NCBI GenBank assembly: GCA_016748015.1
Contig: JAAOMT010000772.1
Coordinates: 3,541 to 67,540 of the forward strand
Reading direction: 5' to 3'
Length of the DNA: 64,000 bases
Origin: Geosiphon pyriformis
Lineage: Eukaryota > Glomeromycota > Glomeromycetes > Archaeosporales > Geosiphonaceae
The notes beneath the pieces were generated by a model that searched no databases, was not told the origin of the DNA, and saw only the letters and a list, made by a program, of their open reading frames with translations. Positions 46,992-57,483 of this stretch are shown here, piece after piece; the first letter of the stretch is position 1; every line of letters starts with the position of its first letter. Both the position numbers and the translations under genes were made by a program.

Positions 46992-47119
46992 TTCTTTCTC
47001 TTTTTCAAATTCAAGTACTGAGGCTTTTTCTAATCATTTGTTGAAAGTTCCACATGTAGCAGATACTATGATGTGTTGTTCTTGATATGAGATTTTTAAT
47101 TTCTGAGTTTCCCAATCTA

Positions 47120-47480
47120 AATTTGCATTGGCCTTGAAAGCCAATCATTTTCGATAAGAGCTTGGTATTGGGGTGCATCCATGACTAGGACTTTAACTAA
47201 AATAGTAATTCTATCAATGGTGAATGAAAAATTATCAATTTCTTCTACTGGTGTTTTCTTTATACCATCTGCTGTAATGATAACAGTTTGAACTGGTCTA
47301 TCAACAGTTCATTAAAGCTGTTGCATTAATTGGTAGGTGATAATACTTCCAGCAGATCCACTGTCTAATATTAAGCGAATTGGTTTTTCTTTTACTTTAG
47401 CTTCAGTATACATTGCTGTAATAGCTTTTTGTTTGTTAACTGCTACATTGCTGAGTAGAGATGGTAATTTATTGGCTTCA
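47120..47480 (-). pseudogene. Element A1 aspartic protease
   Basis: The minus-strand translation reads KPIRLILDSGSAGSIITYQL near 47380-47330, with the active-site DSG intact. VIITADGIKKTPVEEIDNF follows near 47280, and VLVMDAPQYQALIENDWL, the flap-to-end region of a retropepsin, lies near 47190. A TGA after the LMQQL stretch (about 47308) and a frame change relative to gag break it. The protease would cut the Gag-Pol polyprotein. Confidence 0.7.
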
Positions 47481-47619
47481 AATTTGAATGGAAAGATGTC
47501 TGAAAAATTGGTGTTTCAGGCAATTCTAGCTGGTGAGATAGTATTGTTGGAAAGATTTTGTCTTGGTGCTACAGCTTCACCTTCAAAAAGTGCAGTTTGC
47601 TGAAAATTTGATTCCTCTG

Positions 47620-49467
47620 ATATTGTAAGATAACTGAGTTGAGCGTGATAGTATGTGGGCCTATGTTGATTCGAATTTTGAGTGGTTAATTGGTTGTTGG
47701 AATTAAATCTGTTGTTGTTTGTTGAAAAATAGTTTTGTGATGTAAATTAATTATGTTGAATCAATCTTCTGGCTGGCACTTAATATTGTGATGTGGATGG
47801 TTGTTAATGCTGTTGTTGGATTGGTTGTGGAGCAGGTTGATAATAGTGGTTTGGATATTGTGGCCTTGATAAATATTGAGCTAGTGGTGGTAGATAATAT
47901 GATTGTTGTAATTGGGAATAACGTTGATTATTCTTTTGTTGTTGGTCTCATTGCAATTTTCTACAATCGCATTTCCAGTGTTCTGGAATTCCACAATAAT
48001 AACAATTTTGGATTTGGTTGTTGGATGGTAGTTCGAAGTTGTTTTGATTGCGTTATTGTGGGAGTTGGTATTTTTGTGGTTGTTGTGATTGCTGCGGCTG
48101 CTGTTGTTGCTGTTGGTTAGTGAAGTGGTTTTCAACTTTTTTGGTTAATTAGTCAATCTTTTCTTTAGCTGCTGAGCTGGTTTCTTCAATAGCCAGGTTA
48201 ACAAATTTGGTACAGTTGGCTTCTTCTATGGCCATTTCATAGTTTTTCACCTGTTGAATAGCAGTGACTAAATTTTCTGGTGCATGTGGGCAAACTTTCT
48301 TGATAAGTTTGTCTTTTAGTTCAGCAATGAATTGATCCAAGATTTGTGCATTGGAGTAGTATTTATTTGTTTCTAATTGGTGAATCCTTTTAAGCAGTTT
48401 GTTGAATTTTTCAAGATAGGCCATAACTGATTCACTTGGTTCTTGCTTGATATTTCAGAACCGATTTCGAAGGGTAATGAAAGTGTTATTGTCAGTAAAC
48501 TGTTCTAGGAAAGCAGTTTTGAATGCTTCCCAGTTTTCTGGTGGGGCTTCTAAGTTTTCAAAACATTCGCCAGCCATTTCTTATAAGAAATATGGAATTG
48601 CTTTTAACATTCTGGCAGCATTCTAACCATTTGCATCTTCTGCTTTTGAGACTTTGTCAAGCCATTCTTGAGGACTGGTTTTGCTGTCTTTTCCTGTAAA
48701 CTTAGGAATTTTTGCAATATATGTGGAAGCCATTTTTTCTTCATTTTCAACATCTTCTGTTTCTAATTCTGCTTTAGTTTCTTCACTTTCCAAGCTTTCT
48801 GAATGATTACTTTCGTTTTTCTGTAGGTAATCAAGAAGGTTGGTGCTAGTTGATACTGGTTCCTACTGTTGAGTAGGTCTTTTTGGTGAGGTGAAATCTT
48901 CTGGTCTTGAAAATCGAATAAGAGATGAATTTGGTGTTTGTGGTTGAGCAAGTAAAATTGGAAATGGTGTAATAGAAAGTGGTAATTTGAGACTGGTTTC
49001 TTGTTCAAGTGTTTGCAAGTGTTTAGCAGTTGTCTTTGTCAGTATTGAAGTGTTTGAAGTGGTTTTTGAGTGTTGTTTTGCTTTTTGTTTGCCTTTGTTG
49101 CTTGTTTCTGTTTCTGATTCAAAGTCAAAAGAGTATTTGGACTGCACTGGATTTTTTTTTCACAATACTTGATAATGTTATAATTGAGTTCTTGAAAGTA
49201 GGTGGCAAGTGTTTCACTGTTAAGGTCTTCAGTTTTTAATCGTGAATAGTGCACTAAATTATTGTAGAGGTTGCTTCTAATTTCTGAAATGTTGTAATTT
49301 CCAAGAAAATAATTGTTGATATAGTTTTCAATATATAGGTAAAGTGTTCTCTTGACAATTTCAATTCCATCTGGAATGTTGAATCTTTGCTTGCAATGGG
49401 TGTAAATTGACTGGTAATACTCTAAAGTTGCTGTGTCTGGTGTGGTCACCATTTTGAATTTTGTCAT
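47620..49467 (-). pseudogene. Element A1 Gag
   Basis: Starts at the ATG at 49467 (MTKFKMVTTPDTATLEYYQS). The first domain (to about 49160) has no counterpart that I recognise outside this family. A run of nine A (sense; T9 at 49152-49160) then puts the following part in another frame: SKYSFDFESETETSNKGKQK, a Ser/Thr/Pro-rich low-complexity stretch. The capsid region follows (MAYLEKFNKLLKRIHQLETN at 48424, AELKDKLIKKVCPHAPENL), then a Gln-rich stretch. A perfect CCHC knuckle CYYCGIPEHWKCDC lies at about 48004-47962. Element A2 has the same order. One added base in the A run would rejoin the two open frames, so this is a recent indel, a sequencing error in a homopolymer, or a slippery site. Confidence 0.75.
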
Positions 49468-49480
49468 TGCTGTGTTATTT

Positions 49481-49498
49481 CAATGGGAGAGCACCAAA
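49481..49498 (-). promoter_or_regulatory. Primer-binding site of element A1
   Basis: On the minus strand the LTR end is followed by TTTGGTGCTCTCCCATTG. After two T residues, TGGTGCTCTCCC would pair with a tRNA ending GGGAGAGCACCA. The start and position match the sites of elements B1 and C. Confidence 0.6.
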
Positions 49499-50477
49499 TA
49501 TTACCAGAGGTTTTTGGTCTCTTTTTTTAAATGTTGTTGATGCCTGTTTGCTGTAAATTCATATTTTCTAAATGTGGTTGAACCTCCAGTAACTGAATTT
49601 ATCTTCAAATTATCTCCTATAATTTGAACTGCTGGGCTTATAAGTGGAATGGCCAATTCCATCCCAGTTACTTGTGTAGTTACATTGTAGTAAATGTCAA
49701 CTCTTTCCCAGGAATTGCTTGTCTAAGAGCTTACTAAAAATGTGTAGTTACTTTGCTGTGAAAGTCAATTCTTCTACAGAAATCTCATCTGTAGGTTACC
49801 CAAATGATGATAATAAGAAAAAGAAGAGAAAAATAAAAGAATGTAAAAGAAAGGGAATTTTGTCAAGGGAAACGTTTTCTATCCAGGCCTGGAGTTACTA
49901 ACAGTTTACTAAAATTGGTAGCTAATCAATTTCAAAACGTTAATTGGGTTTTGAGAATTTTTAAGTGCAATAATTAAGGAAGTTGATTTTTGAATTATTT
50001 GATTTTTATTTCATTTTTTTTTTTGTGAGAACAATTCTAATTAATAAGTTTCAAGTAAGATATCTAAAGATAAGGATACATTTTCTCGAAGAGAGAAGCT
50101 CTTCTTTTATACAACTTGTTGTAGTACTAGTCTATGAACTTGAACTATTTTTTTTACTATAATTTTAATGAACTAAAGATACCTTTTGGCAAACTTACAA
50201 GTTATTTCTACTATTGAATATTTTGGTAAACTATTAATTATTTCTACAAATTTCTGCAAATTTCAGCAAACTCTTGAATATTAAATAGTTCGGGGTATTG
50301 TGTAATTTGATCATCCTAATTTCTATAATACAAATCAGGTTATTAATTGATTGATAATATTCGATAATTTGATTAAATAATAAGTGATAATTTGAATGAT
50401 AATATATGCTAATTTAATGGTAGAAATTATAAAAGTAATATTATGTTAATTAATATCTCAAGTTTCAGTTGGTAACA
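49499..50477 (-). repeat. 5' LTR of element A1 (979 bp)
   Basis: Partner of 40664-41641. Its plus-strand start reads TATTACC where TGTTACC is expected, and its end is GGTAACA. The TATA core appears as TTTTATAC at 50105-50112 (minus strand TATAAAAG), so transcription would run leftward into gag. Confidence 0.9.
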
Positions 50478-50699
50478 TTGGAATTAAGAATAGTTTACCA
50501 GAGAACTAACCACCAAGTTGAGAAAAAAATTGACAAAATAAAACCTTCTGGAAGACTACAGACACCAAAACATACCAACTCAAAAATTGGAAAAAAAACT
50601 AAAACATTACCAAAAGATATTATCATTAAATCTTTGTTCATTATACCAAGAACTTTATTAAAATTTTTAGATATTATTTAATCTCAAGCTATTGAACAC
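50478..50699 (+). repeat. 3' LTR of element B1, middle piece
   Basis: Continues the LTR B order after element A1 (GAATTAAGAATAGTTTACC, then AGCTATTGAACAC) and matches 31550-31772. It is bounded on the right by a solo LTR of family A. Confidence 0.8.
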
Positions 50700-51682
50700 T
50701 GTTACTGAAGGTTTTTGGTCTCTTTTCTTGAATGTTGTTGATGTTGATTTGCTGTGAATTCACGTTTCCAGGAAGTAGTTGAACCTCCAGTAACTGAATT
50801 TATCTTCAAATTATTTCCTATAATTTGAACTACTGGGCTTATAAATGGAATGGCCAATTCTGTGCCAGTTGTTTTGTGTAGTTACATTCTAGTAAACGTT
50901 AACTCTTTCTTAGGAATTGCTCATCTGGAAGCTCACTAAAAATGTGTAGTTACTTTGCTGTGAAAGTCAATTCTTCTATAGGAATCTCATCTGTAGACTA
51001 CCCTAATGATTATAATAAGAAAATAAAAAAAAGAAAATAAAAGAAATGTAAAAGAAATAGAATTCTGTTAAGAAAAACGTTTTCTATCCAGGTCTGGAGT
51101 CACTAACAGTTTATTGAAATTGGTAGCTAATCAATTTTAAAACTGTTTAGTAGAAATTGGTTAATTTCAAAAGAGAAATAATTAAGGATTTGATTTTTCG
51201 AATTATTTGATATTTATTTCATTTTTGTGTGTAAAGGATGATTCTAATTGTTAAATCTGAAGTAAGATACATTTTTTTGAAGAGAAAAGCTCTTCTTTTA
51301 TACAACTTGTCGTAACACTATTCTATGAACTTGAACTTTGCTCTTTTCTACAATTTTACTGAACTAAAGATACATTTTGGCAAACTACAAGTTATTTCTG
51401 CAAACTATTAGATATTTTAGTAAACTATTAATTATTTCGGCAAATTTCTACAAATTTTGGCAAACTTTTGAATGTTACATATTTCGGGGTATTGTATGAT
51501 TGATCATCGCAATTAGGTTACATCTGTGTTATGTACAAATTGGGTTATTAATTAAATGATAATTTCGGACATTTTGCTAATATAATAAGTAATAATTTGA
51601 AATGATAATATATGCTAATTAATGATAGGAATTATAAAGATAATTTCATGCTAAATAATATCTCTAATTCCATCTGGTAACA
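50700..51682 (-). repeat. Solo LTR of family A with ACAC target duplication
   Basis: 983 bases with TGTTACT and GGTAACA ends, collinear with the LTRs of A1 and in the same orientation. ACAC occurs directly on both sides (50696-50699 and 51683-51686). The uninterrupted site is visible in the intact LTR B at about 31771. More diverged from the A1 LTRs than those are from each other, so it is an older insertion or a different subfamily. Confidence 0.9.
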
Positions 51683-51738
51683 ACACCAAGTTACAGATTT
51701 GTTATTTGTATCAATATTCCAAATAATTATCTATAATA
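51683..51738 (+). repeat. 3' LTR of element B1, last piece
   Basis: ACACCAAGTTACAGATTTGTT onward matches the end of the 5' LTR (31776-31827) and stops at TATAATA where the 5' LTR has TGTAACA. Confidence 0.8.
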
Positions 51739-51754
51739 CTAGTTATTAAGCTAA

Positions 51755-52374
51755 TGTTACTCATAAAATATAAAAATTATATTAGCCAATCAGAAATAGA
51801 TATAGTAAATAAAGAATTTTAGGATTTTTTTTAAAGAAATTACAGGATTCCAAAATTATAGAATTCTTATATAAAGAATTGCAGAATTTCAGAAATTCTA
51901 AAATTTCTTTTAAGGAATTGTAAGATTCCAAAAATTCCAAAATTTTTGGTATGAAAAATTAAGGAATTAAAGAATCTTAATTATGTATATATAGTAATAG
52001 TATTAGAAACAAAAAATACAAACATTTAAGTTTTATTTCTTAGTTAGCATCCATATATTTATATTATCAATAAATATACTTATTAATTATATTAATTCAA
52101 TTGTTTACGATTAACACTTTATGTTGATAGTAATCCATATTTGACTATATTGAAACAATAACTCTTAATTATGGTTATTGACAGAATACTAACTTAATTG
52201 TCTTAGCTTATTTTTTTATTTTCTTTTTTATTTTATTTTCTCTTTTATTAATTGTATACTAATTAATTAAAGATTAAACACTAAGTTATTAACATCAGGA
52301 TATAATATTGGTAAAAGACCCAGGAATAAAAGTAGACATTCAGATTTGAGGATAATTTACTAAGAGATTGCTGG
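51755..52374 (+). repeat. Second family-B LTR (B2), cut by element C
   Basis: Begins TGTTACTCATAAAATATAAA, then the GAATTC-type array (51815-51985), a TATATATAGTAATAGTATTAG core, and the GTAAAAGACCCAGGAATAAA stretch. It stops at 52374 where LTR C starts. The rest of B2 is not in the window; it presumably lies beyond the nested elements. Confidence 0.75.
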
Positions 52375-53457
52375 TGTTACCTAAGTAAAAAAACCAATCC
52401 AAAGTTATGAAGAAATGTGACCAAAATGTGACATAATACAGAATAACATGCAATAATGTTGGATAATACGTTATAACATAGGATAACATGTTATAACACA
52501 GGATAACACAGAATAGCATGCAATAACGTAGGATAACATGTTATAATACAGGATAACACAGAATAACATATAATAATGTCAAATAATGTGTTATAATATA
52601 GGATAACTAGTGATAATGTAGAAAAACAAAGCAATAACAGAAACAACAAAGCAATAGCTAGCAATAGCGAGACAATTGAAAGCAATCCTGTAAAACCAAA
52701 AAAATGTATAAAAGCAAGTAGTTGTAGAAGTGAAAAAAGACAAACAGATAGATACAAATCTCTAGACCAGAATTAAAATATCCATATCCCTTCATCCTTT
52801 ATTATCTTCTCTATTTTATCTCCTGAAATAAACCAATTATTAAAGAAATCAGAATCATGAATTCATGTTTTCGAACTTCGTGGAATTTATGTGAATTAAC
52901 TTTTCTCTCATACCTTCATTCTAGAACAGATGCTCTTAGCATAACCACCTCGAACCTATTAACAATTTGAACCAATTGCTCTTGATCATGGCAATTGATG
53001 ATACTAATTTATCTTTTCTCTCTTTTCTTTTCTTTTCTTTTTTTTTTTCTTTCTTTTTCTGTCTTATTTTTGTGAAGTGGCAACATAGTAAAATTGACTG
53101 TCTGAGAATAGACTTCGTGATAGCTTGGTAAAAGAGGGAAGCTCCCCTTAAGTTTTGGATATTAACATTATCTTGTTAGCTTACCAGAAAGGTGAAAAGA
53201 CAATGCCAGACCCTAATGACTGTGCTTGTTAGCTCAGAAAAGAAAGCTTATATTTATGAAAAATATTGCAATCGATGAAAAACAAACTCTGTGTCTTATA
53301 ACCAAAGAACTCAATGGGTAAAATTCACATCTAGAAATAGATCTTCAGAAACTGATAATCAAGACTAAGCCAACAGAATTACGCAGAAGACGTATCATCA
53401 ATAATTGAGAGCACCAAATGTTACCATTTCCCATACCCACCAAGTTTACCCATAATA
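52375..53457 (+). repeat. 5' LTR of element C (1083 bp)
   Basis: Starts TGTTACC and ends CATAATA (an older copy at 28545 ends CATAACA, so TG...CA is ancestral). It contains the ATAACA minisatellite at 52430-52625 and a TC-rich tract at 53010-53060. It ends directly before the primer-binding site. Confidence 0.8.
52430..52625. repeat. ATAACA/TGTTAT minisatellite in LTR C
   Basis: About ten units of the type GGATAACATGTTATAACACA occur, many containing the palindrome ATAACATGTTAT. The unit length varies around 20 bases. The old solo LTR at 27460-27600 keeps the array in reverse complement. Such an array in the U3-like part of an LTR could bind a regulator. Confidence 0.7.
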
Positions 53458-53476
53458 TTTGGTGCTTTCTGTGAGG
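53458..53476 (+). promoter_or_regulatory. Primer-binding site of element C
   Basis: Two T residues and then TGGTGCTTTCTGTGAGG follow the LTR directly. The first bases match the site of A1 and nearly match that of B1. Confidence 0.6.
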
Positions 53477-53519
53477 TTATAAATCCACAGAGACAGAGCA
53501 CTCCCAAAAATACATAAAA

Positions 53520-55320
53520 GTGGTGACTATTAGAACAATAGGAAAGAACCACTCTTCATACGGAAAAGCACTATTTCAATACTTTCGAAAAGACTTAAGA
53601 ATACCAGCAAAAACTGCTTATGCAGAAAGTAATTTTTGTAACTATATTAATGCAAAAATTGACTGCTTGTTAGACCACGCAACTAATACAAAAAAACTTG
53701 GAGAACAAATCCATCAAAGCTTACTAGGGTGCTCAACAGCCACAATTACCTGAGCAATCACTAAAACTCTGCACATAATCGATACAGACATTAAATATTA
53801 TATGGCACAATGATTTTCTCAAGTACAACAACCAGTGGAATCCAATCCTGAGGAATACAAAAATGAATCCAACAATCCCGTAACTGCCCAAGCCAAGTCC
53901 ATGGTTAACAAGAAACCAAAAGTCCTCTCTCCAACAACTCCATCATACTATCAGACATTTCAAAGTAGAATTGTATTCAACCCACCTCCAGAAATCCAGT
54001 CAGAAACACCATAAACTCCTGGAAATCCACACTCTTGGAATCAACACAGTTGGACCAAATCACTAGGAGAATACAGATCACTGTTTGGAAATCTTATCCC
54101 AGCAGCTGGTCAAACAGAAGGAAACCTGTCAACTTGGGAACAGCCACCAGCACAAAACCTAGCAGAATCAGCATCTCTCCTGACAAAAGAAACAGCTATT
54201 TTACAACTTATTGGTTCAAGCGACAAAGGAAAGCAACCAGCATTAGCACCCAGAGAACACTCAAATACATGGACACCAATCCCTTTAAACATAACCAGTA
54301 ACACCCCATCCATTAACCAGATTATGGCTTATCAGAATATTGCTAAATTGGAAAAATTTTCTGGTGAAGAAGATAATGCATATTCTTGGATCACAGACAC
54401 CGAGAAAGCAATTACTGCTAACAGTTGGAATGATGACCACACAATTCAGGCACTGCCATTTTTTCTGACTGGAACTGCTAATTCATGGTACCAGAGTCTG
54501 GCAGAGAAGCCTATCTCCTTTACCAAGTTTAAACTCGCATTTCTGCAATACTTCTGTGACTCCAATACATTAATTTGATTGCAGAATCAATTCAGCATAA
54601 TTAAACAAAAAGATCACAAAGCAGTAACTACTTATCTTGGACAATTCAATCAAATCCTGCATCAAATATTAGCTATTGAAAGGAACTACTATACTGCGGT
54701 GCAAGTTCTTAATCAATTTATTAAAGAATTGTGGAGTAGTATTCTAAGATCCATAAGACCCCGCCATCCAACCAGTTTACAAGACGCCGTCATTCTCGCT
54801 CGCGATTTTAAGTCTGCAGAACAAAAAGCAAACCATACCCAAGCCGTTAATTTAGCCATTAATGGAACCTCTGACATTGACACAAAGATAACCCAATTGA
54901 GTGAGAAACTAACTCAGAAAATTAAGGGATTCTTAGCTGGAACTACAGGAACTTACCAACCACCCCAATGGAGAAAAAATAACAACAACAGCAGATACCC
55001 ACAGCAACAGAACTGTCAACAACAGCAACAACTTTGGAGATCCGATCTCTGCAACTATTACTACTGCCAGAAACCTGGACATATCGCCCATGACTGCAGA
55101 AGGAAGATCATGGACCAAAATCAAGGAAACCTATACCAGCAACCCAGATATCAGCAAAACATGGTACCCCAATATTCCATATCTTAGAATCAACTATCCC
55201 TATATATACAACAAGTCCCGTACACTCAACCACTGTCCCAGAATTATTATCAACTACCACCAAGGACACAAGCAATCCCTCACTATCAAACTTCCCCTTA
55301 CAGTCTGTCCAGACCTCAAG
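53520..55320 (+). pseudogene. Element C Gag
   Basis: The first ATG-like frame is at 53520 by position, in the same frame as the rest of Gag-Pol. The N-terminal domain includes GKALFQYFRKDLRIPAKTAY and AKIDCLLDHATNTKKLGEQI. A Pro/Gln/Ser-rich linker follows (about 53850-54320). The capsid region starts at MAYQNIAKLEKFSGEEDNAY (54324), with WITDTEKAITANSWNDDHTI and LPFFLTGTANSWYQSLAEKP, then QEF-type helices to ANHTQAVNLAINGTSDIDTK. The knuckle region reads LCNYYYCQKPGHIAHDCRRK near 55048-55107; the first Cys is displaced compared with CCHC of the other families. TGA at 54576 lies where element A2 has an Arg codon. Further stops occur near 53751, 53810, 54012 and 55185. Confidence 0.75.
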
Positions 55321-55622
55321 CTATAGACTATAATCAGGGATGGAGGAATCCCAACAACAATCAGGTGCAAACCAACAGTGGACTATCTTGACTAATCCCT
55401 CGCAGTCCTGCCCAATCTCAATCAATACCAATTGAATACCCAAATCAAGCCTTCTATCTTGGTTTTACAGAAGACCAGAGTTTTGATAAATCTACACCTG
55501 TAGAAAGGGGGGATATAGAACAAATCTCCCAACCTTCCAAGCAAACAAAAAGCAATATTCCACCAGCCACTATTACTGAAGACATCACCCTAGCTGCCAT
55601 ATTTCCTTTTGACATCGATAAT

Positions 55623-55980
55623 TTGAACACCCATAGTCTTTTTAGTGGAGCAGCCATCAATCAGAATAAACCAATAATGGCCCTATACACCAATGCCAGA
55701 GTCGGAGGAATAGACATTAAATTAATTCTGGATAGTGGATCAGCCAGTAGTATAATCATGAAGCAGTTCATGGACCAACTAGATCGCCAAGTAGACCGTG
55801 CTGCTACCGCCCGGATTATTACAGCAGATAGAAACACAAAAACCCCAATAGGAGAAATTGACAACTTCCTCTTCAAGATTAATGGAATCCAAATCCCTAC
55901 CAAAGTACTCATCATGGAAGCTACTTAATATCAAGCTCTAGTAAAAAATGACTGGTTGTCAAAAGCCAACATTACTCTCG
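55623..55980 (+). pseudogene. Element C aspartic protease
   Basis: The frame 55623-55928 reads MALYTNARVGGIDIKLILDS and then GSASSII, with the DSG at 55731-55739 intact. RIITADRNTKTPIGEIDNFL and KVLIMEAT follow. A TAA at 55926 (likely from CAA) breaks it just before YQALVKNDWL. It would process the polyprotein. The frame is the same as Gag, so Gag and Pol were probably one protein in this family. Confidence 0.75.
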
Positions 55981-57095
55981 ACTGGAACACCCAAGAACTT
56001 CAACTCACGTTCAATGAACAGCATGCCCGAGTCCCAACTACATGTGAACACTTTAAAACCCAATGTACCAAGAAACCCCTTATTGAATTCGAAGACACAT
56101 CAATGCCACCAACTATCGAGACCTATCAGATTTCATGGATGAATGATTATCAAACTGAACTACCCCCACCACCAACCTGGGAAGAAAAAAGAAAAGGCAG
56201 AGCCAAAGAATAATCCCAATTGTTATCACTAGAATACATAATCTCAGACTAAAGAAACTTATTTTACCAACCCCCAAGACTAATATGTGTCAATTGTGGA
56301 AAAAAATTATCTACTATGGATACATATATCGAGGACAATGAAAAATGGCCCACCACCACCAAATACTATTGCAGACCTTGTTTATTGGAAAGATTTGGAT
56401 GACCAAAACAACAAGGCAAGTGGGACAACACACCATGCCTTGCATATGGCAAAATCCTGCCAGATGAAGGACTCTGGAATGATGTGCCTGGCAGAGGAGG
56501 AACATGCAATGAGACTTGTCATTACACCATATTAATCAATGATTGGGTATGAAAGGGAACCCCTATTGAAGATGCTTGGAAATGAGCACTCAATAGGCTG
56601 GATGGTTATCCACACAATGACCACAAAATCTGGCAAATAGTAAGCGCCAAGGCCGAAGATGCCACACCCGAAGAAATACGAGAAATCAAGGACAACCCTT
56701 GGATGCCCAAATATAATGGACCTGACTACCCCGAGAATGATTTCTTCACAGATAACCCAGATGCATTTCAGAACTAATATTAGGAATTGGCCCCAACTCA
56801 TGAAGAACAGAAGCAAAGATTGGCCAATTTGAATACCAAACTGTGTGATCACTGTTTGATTCCCTGTCACTTCCAGTACTGCAACAAATGTGATCTTATG
56901 TTCAATCTGCCTTCAAGAATACTGTTTCCAATTACTGAACTACCTGAGTCCGAAGAAGAGGTATTGATCACCAAAGACATGTCATTTCAAGATCCAACTA
57001 AGGATACCAAAACAGAACAGTATCTCGTATATCTCAACCTATTCAAAGAACTAGAGCTAAAATGGTACAGTGACAACGAGGAAGGAATCTGCCCT
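55981..57095 (+). pseudogene. Element C zinc-ribbon block of Pol
   Basis: Same block as in A1 and A2. ICVNCGKKLSTM lies at about 56280-56320, YYCRPCLLERFG near 56370, and a CxxC-like GTCNETCHYTIL near 56500. CDHCLIPCHFQYCNKCDLM is at 56847-56900. The helical middle reads RLDGYPHNDHKIWQIVSAKA. Stops (for example near 56391, 56547 and 56775) interrupt it. The constant order protease, Cys pairs, dUTPase in three families argues that this is a real domain set and not random. Confidence 0.7.
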
Positions 57096-57101
57096 GAAAG
57101 A

Positions 57102-57483
57102 GCGCATGACACTGATGCTGATTTCGACCTATGATACCCTGGACAATCACCCATCATTATAGCCTCACATTCTTTCATAAAAATAGATCTTAAGATAGTG
57201 TTAGAAATTTCTGTTAGTACAATGGTACAAGTTGCCTCTCAATCTAGTCTAGCCAAGAAAGGAATTGACATAAAAGAAGAAATCATCGATGCCGGTTACA
57301 TGGAAAACATCATCGTAATACTACAGAACAATTCAAACAGACCCTACAAAATAGAATCACAAGAAAAGATTGCCCAAGCTATCTTCCTACCTCTAGTCAA
57401 AATACTTCAATTAACCCCAGTAACAACCCGAGAAGAGTTAGGTCTCACTGCCCGAGGAATCAACGGGTTTGGATCAAGTGGAA
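57102..57483 (+). other. dUTPase domain of element C
   Basis: All five motifs are visible. Motif 1 is AHDTDADFDL (57102), followed by a TGA where Arg is expected. Motif 2 is ASQSSLAKKGIDIK, and motif 3 is EIIDAGYMENIIVILQN. Motif 4 is ESQEKIAQAIFLP, and motif 5 is GINGFGSSG (about 57457-57483). The open piece 57198-57821 covers motifs 2-5 and the following linker. It would hydrolyse dUTP inside or near the particle. Confidence 0.85.

Larger units (their letters stand above)
40664..50477 (-). mobile_element. Ty3-like element A1, complete, minus strand
   Basis: This is a 9.8-kb LTR retrotransposon with near-identical LTRs (40664-41641 and 49499-50477) that begin and end with the inverted word TGTTACC/GGTAACA. 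The flanking target is readable because the host LTR B is known. The bases TCAA (40660-40663) and TTGG (50478-50481) occupy the position of TCAG in the intact LTR B at about 31550, so a worn 4-bp duplication is likely. It encodes Gag, protease, zinc-ribbon block, dUTPase, RT, RNase H, integrase and ORF3 on the minus strand. It is less decayed than B1: long open pieces survive and the RT motif YLDD is intact. TGA stops and a few frameshifts make it inactive. Confidence 0.9.
30904..51738 (+). mobile_element. Ty3-like element B1, carrying two nested insertions
   Basis: This is a complete LTR retrotransposon of family B. The 5' LTR is 30904-31827, the internal region is 31828-40044, and the 3' LTR is split into 40045-40663, 50478-50699 and 51683-51738. 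The two gaps are element A1 and a solo family-A LTR. The three 3' LTR pieces join to the sequence order of the 5' LTR. It sits in ORF1 of LINE copy 5. Flanking bases GCAG (30900) and CTAG (51739) may be a worn 4-bp target duplication. The internal region encodes a Gag-Pol with dUTPase, now full of stops. Confidence 0.85.

Noticed and set aside
47788-48120. A 110-codon Val/Ile-rich plus-strand ORF
   Set aside because: It is the complement of the Gln/Asn-rich and CCHC part of gag in A1. Complements of CAA/CAG runs give Leu/Val runs.
54110-57178. Several minus-strand ORFs opposite element C
   Set aside because: All are antisense shadows of the Gag-Pol frame, which has coherent domains in order.
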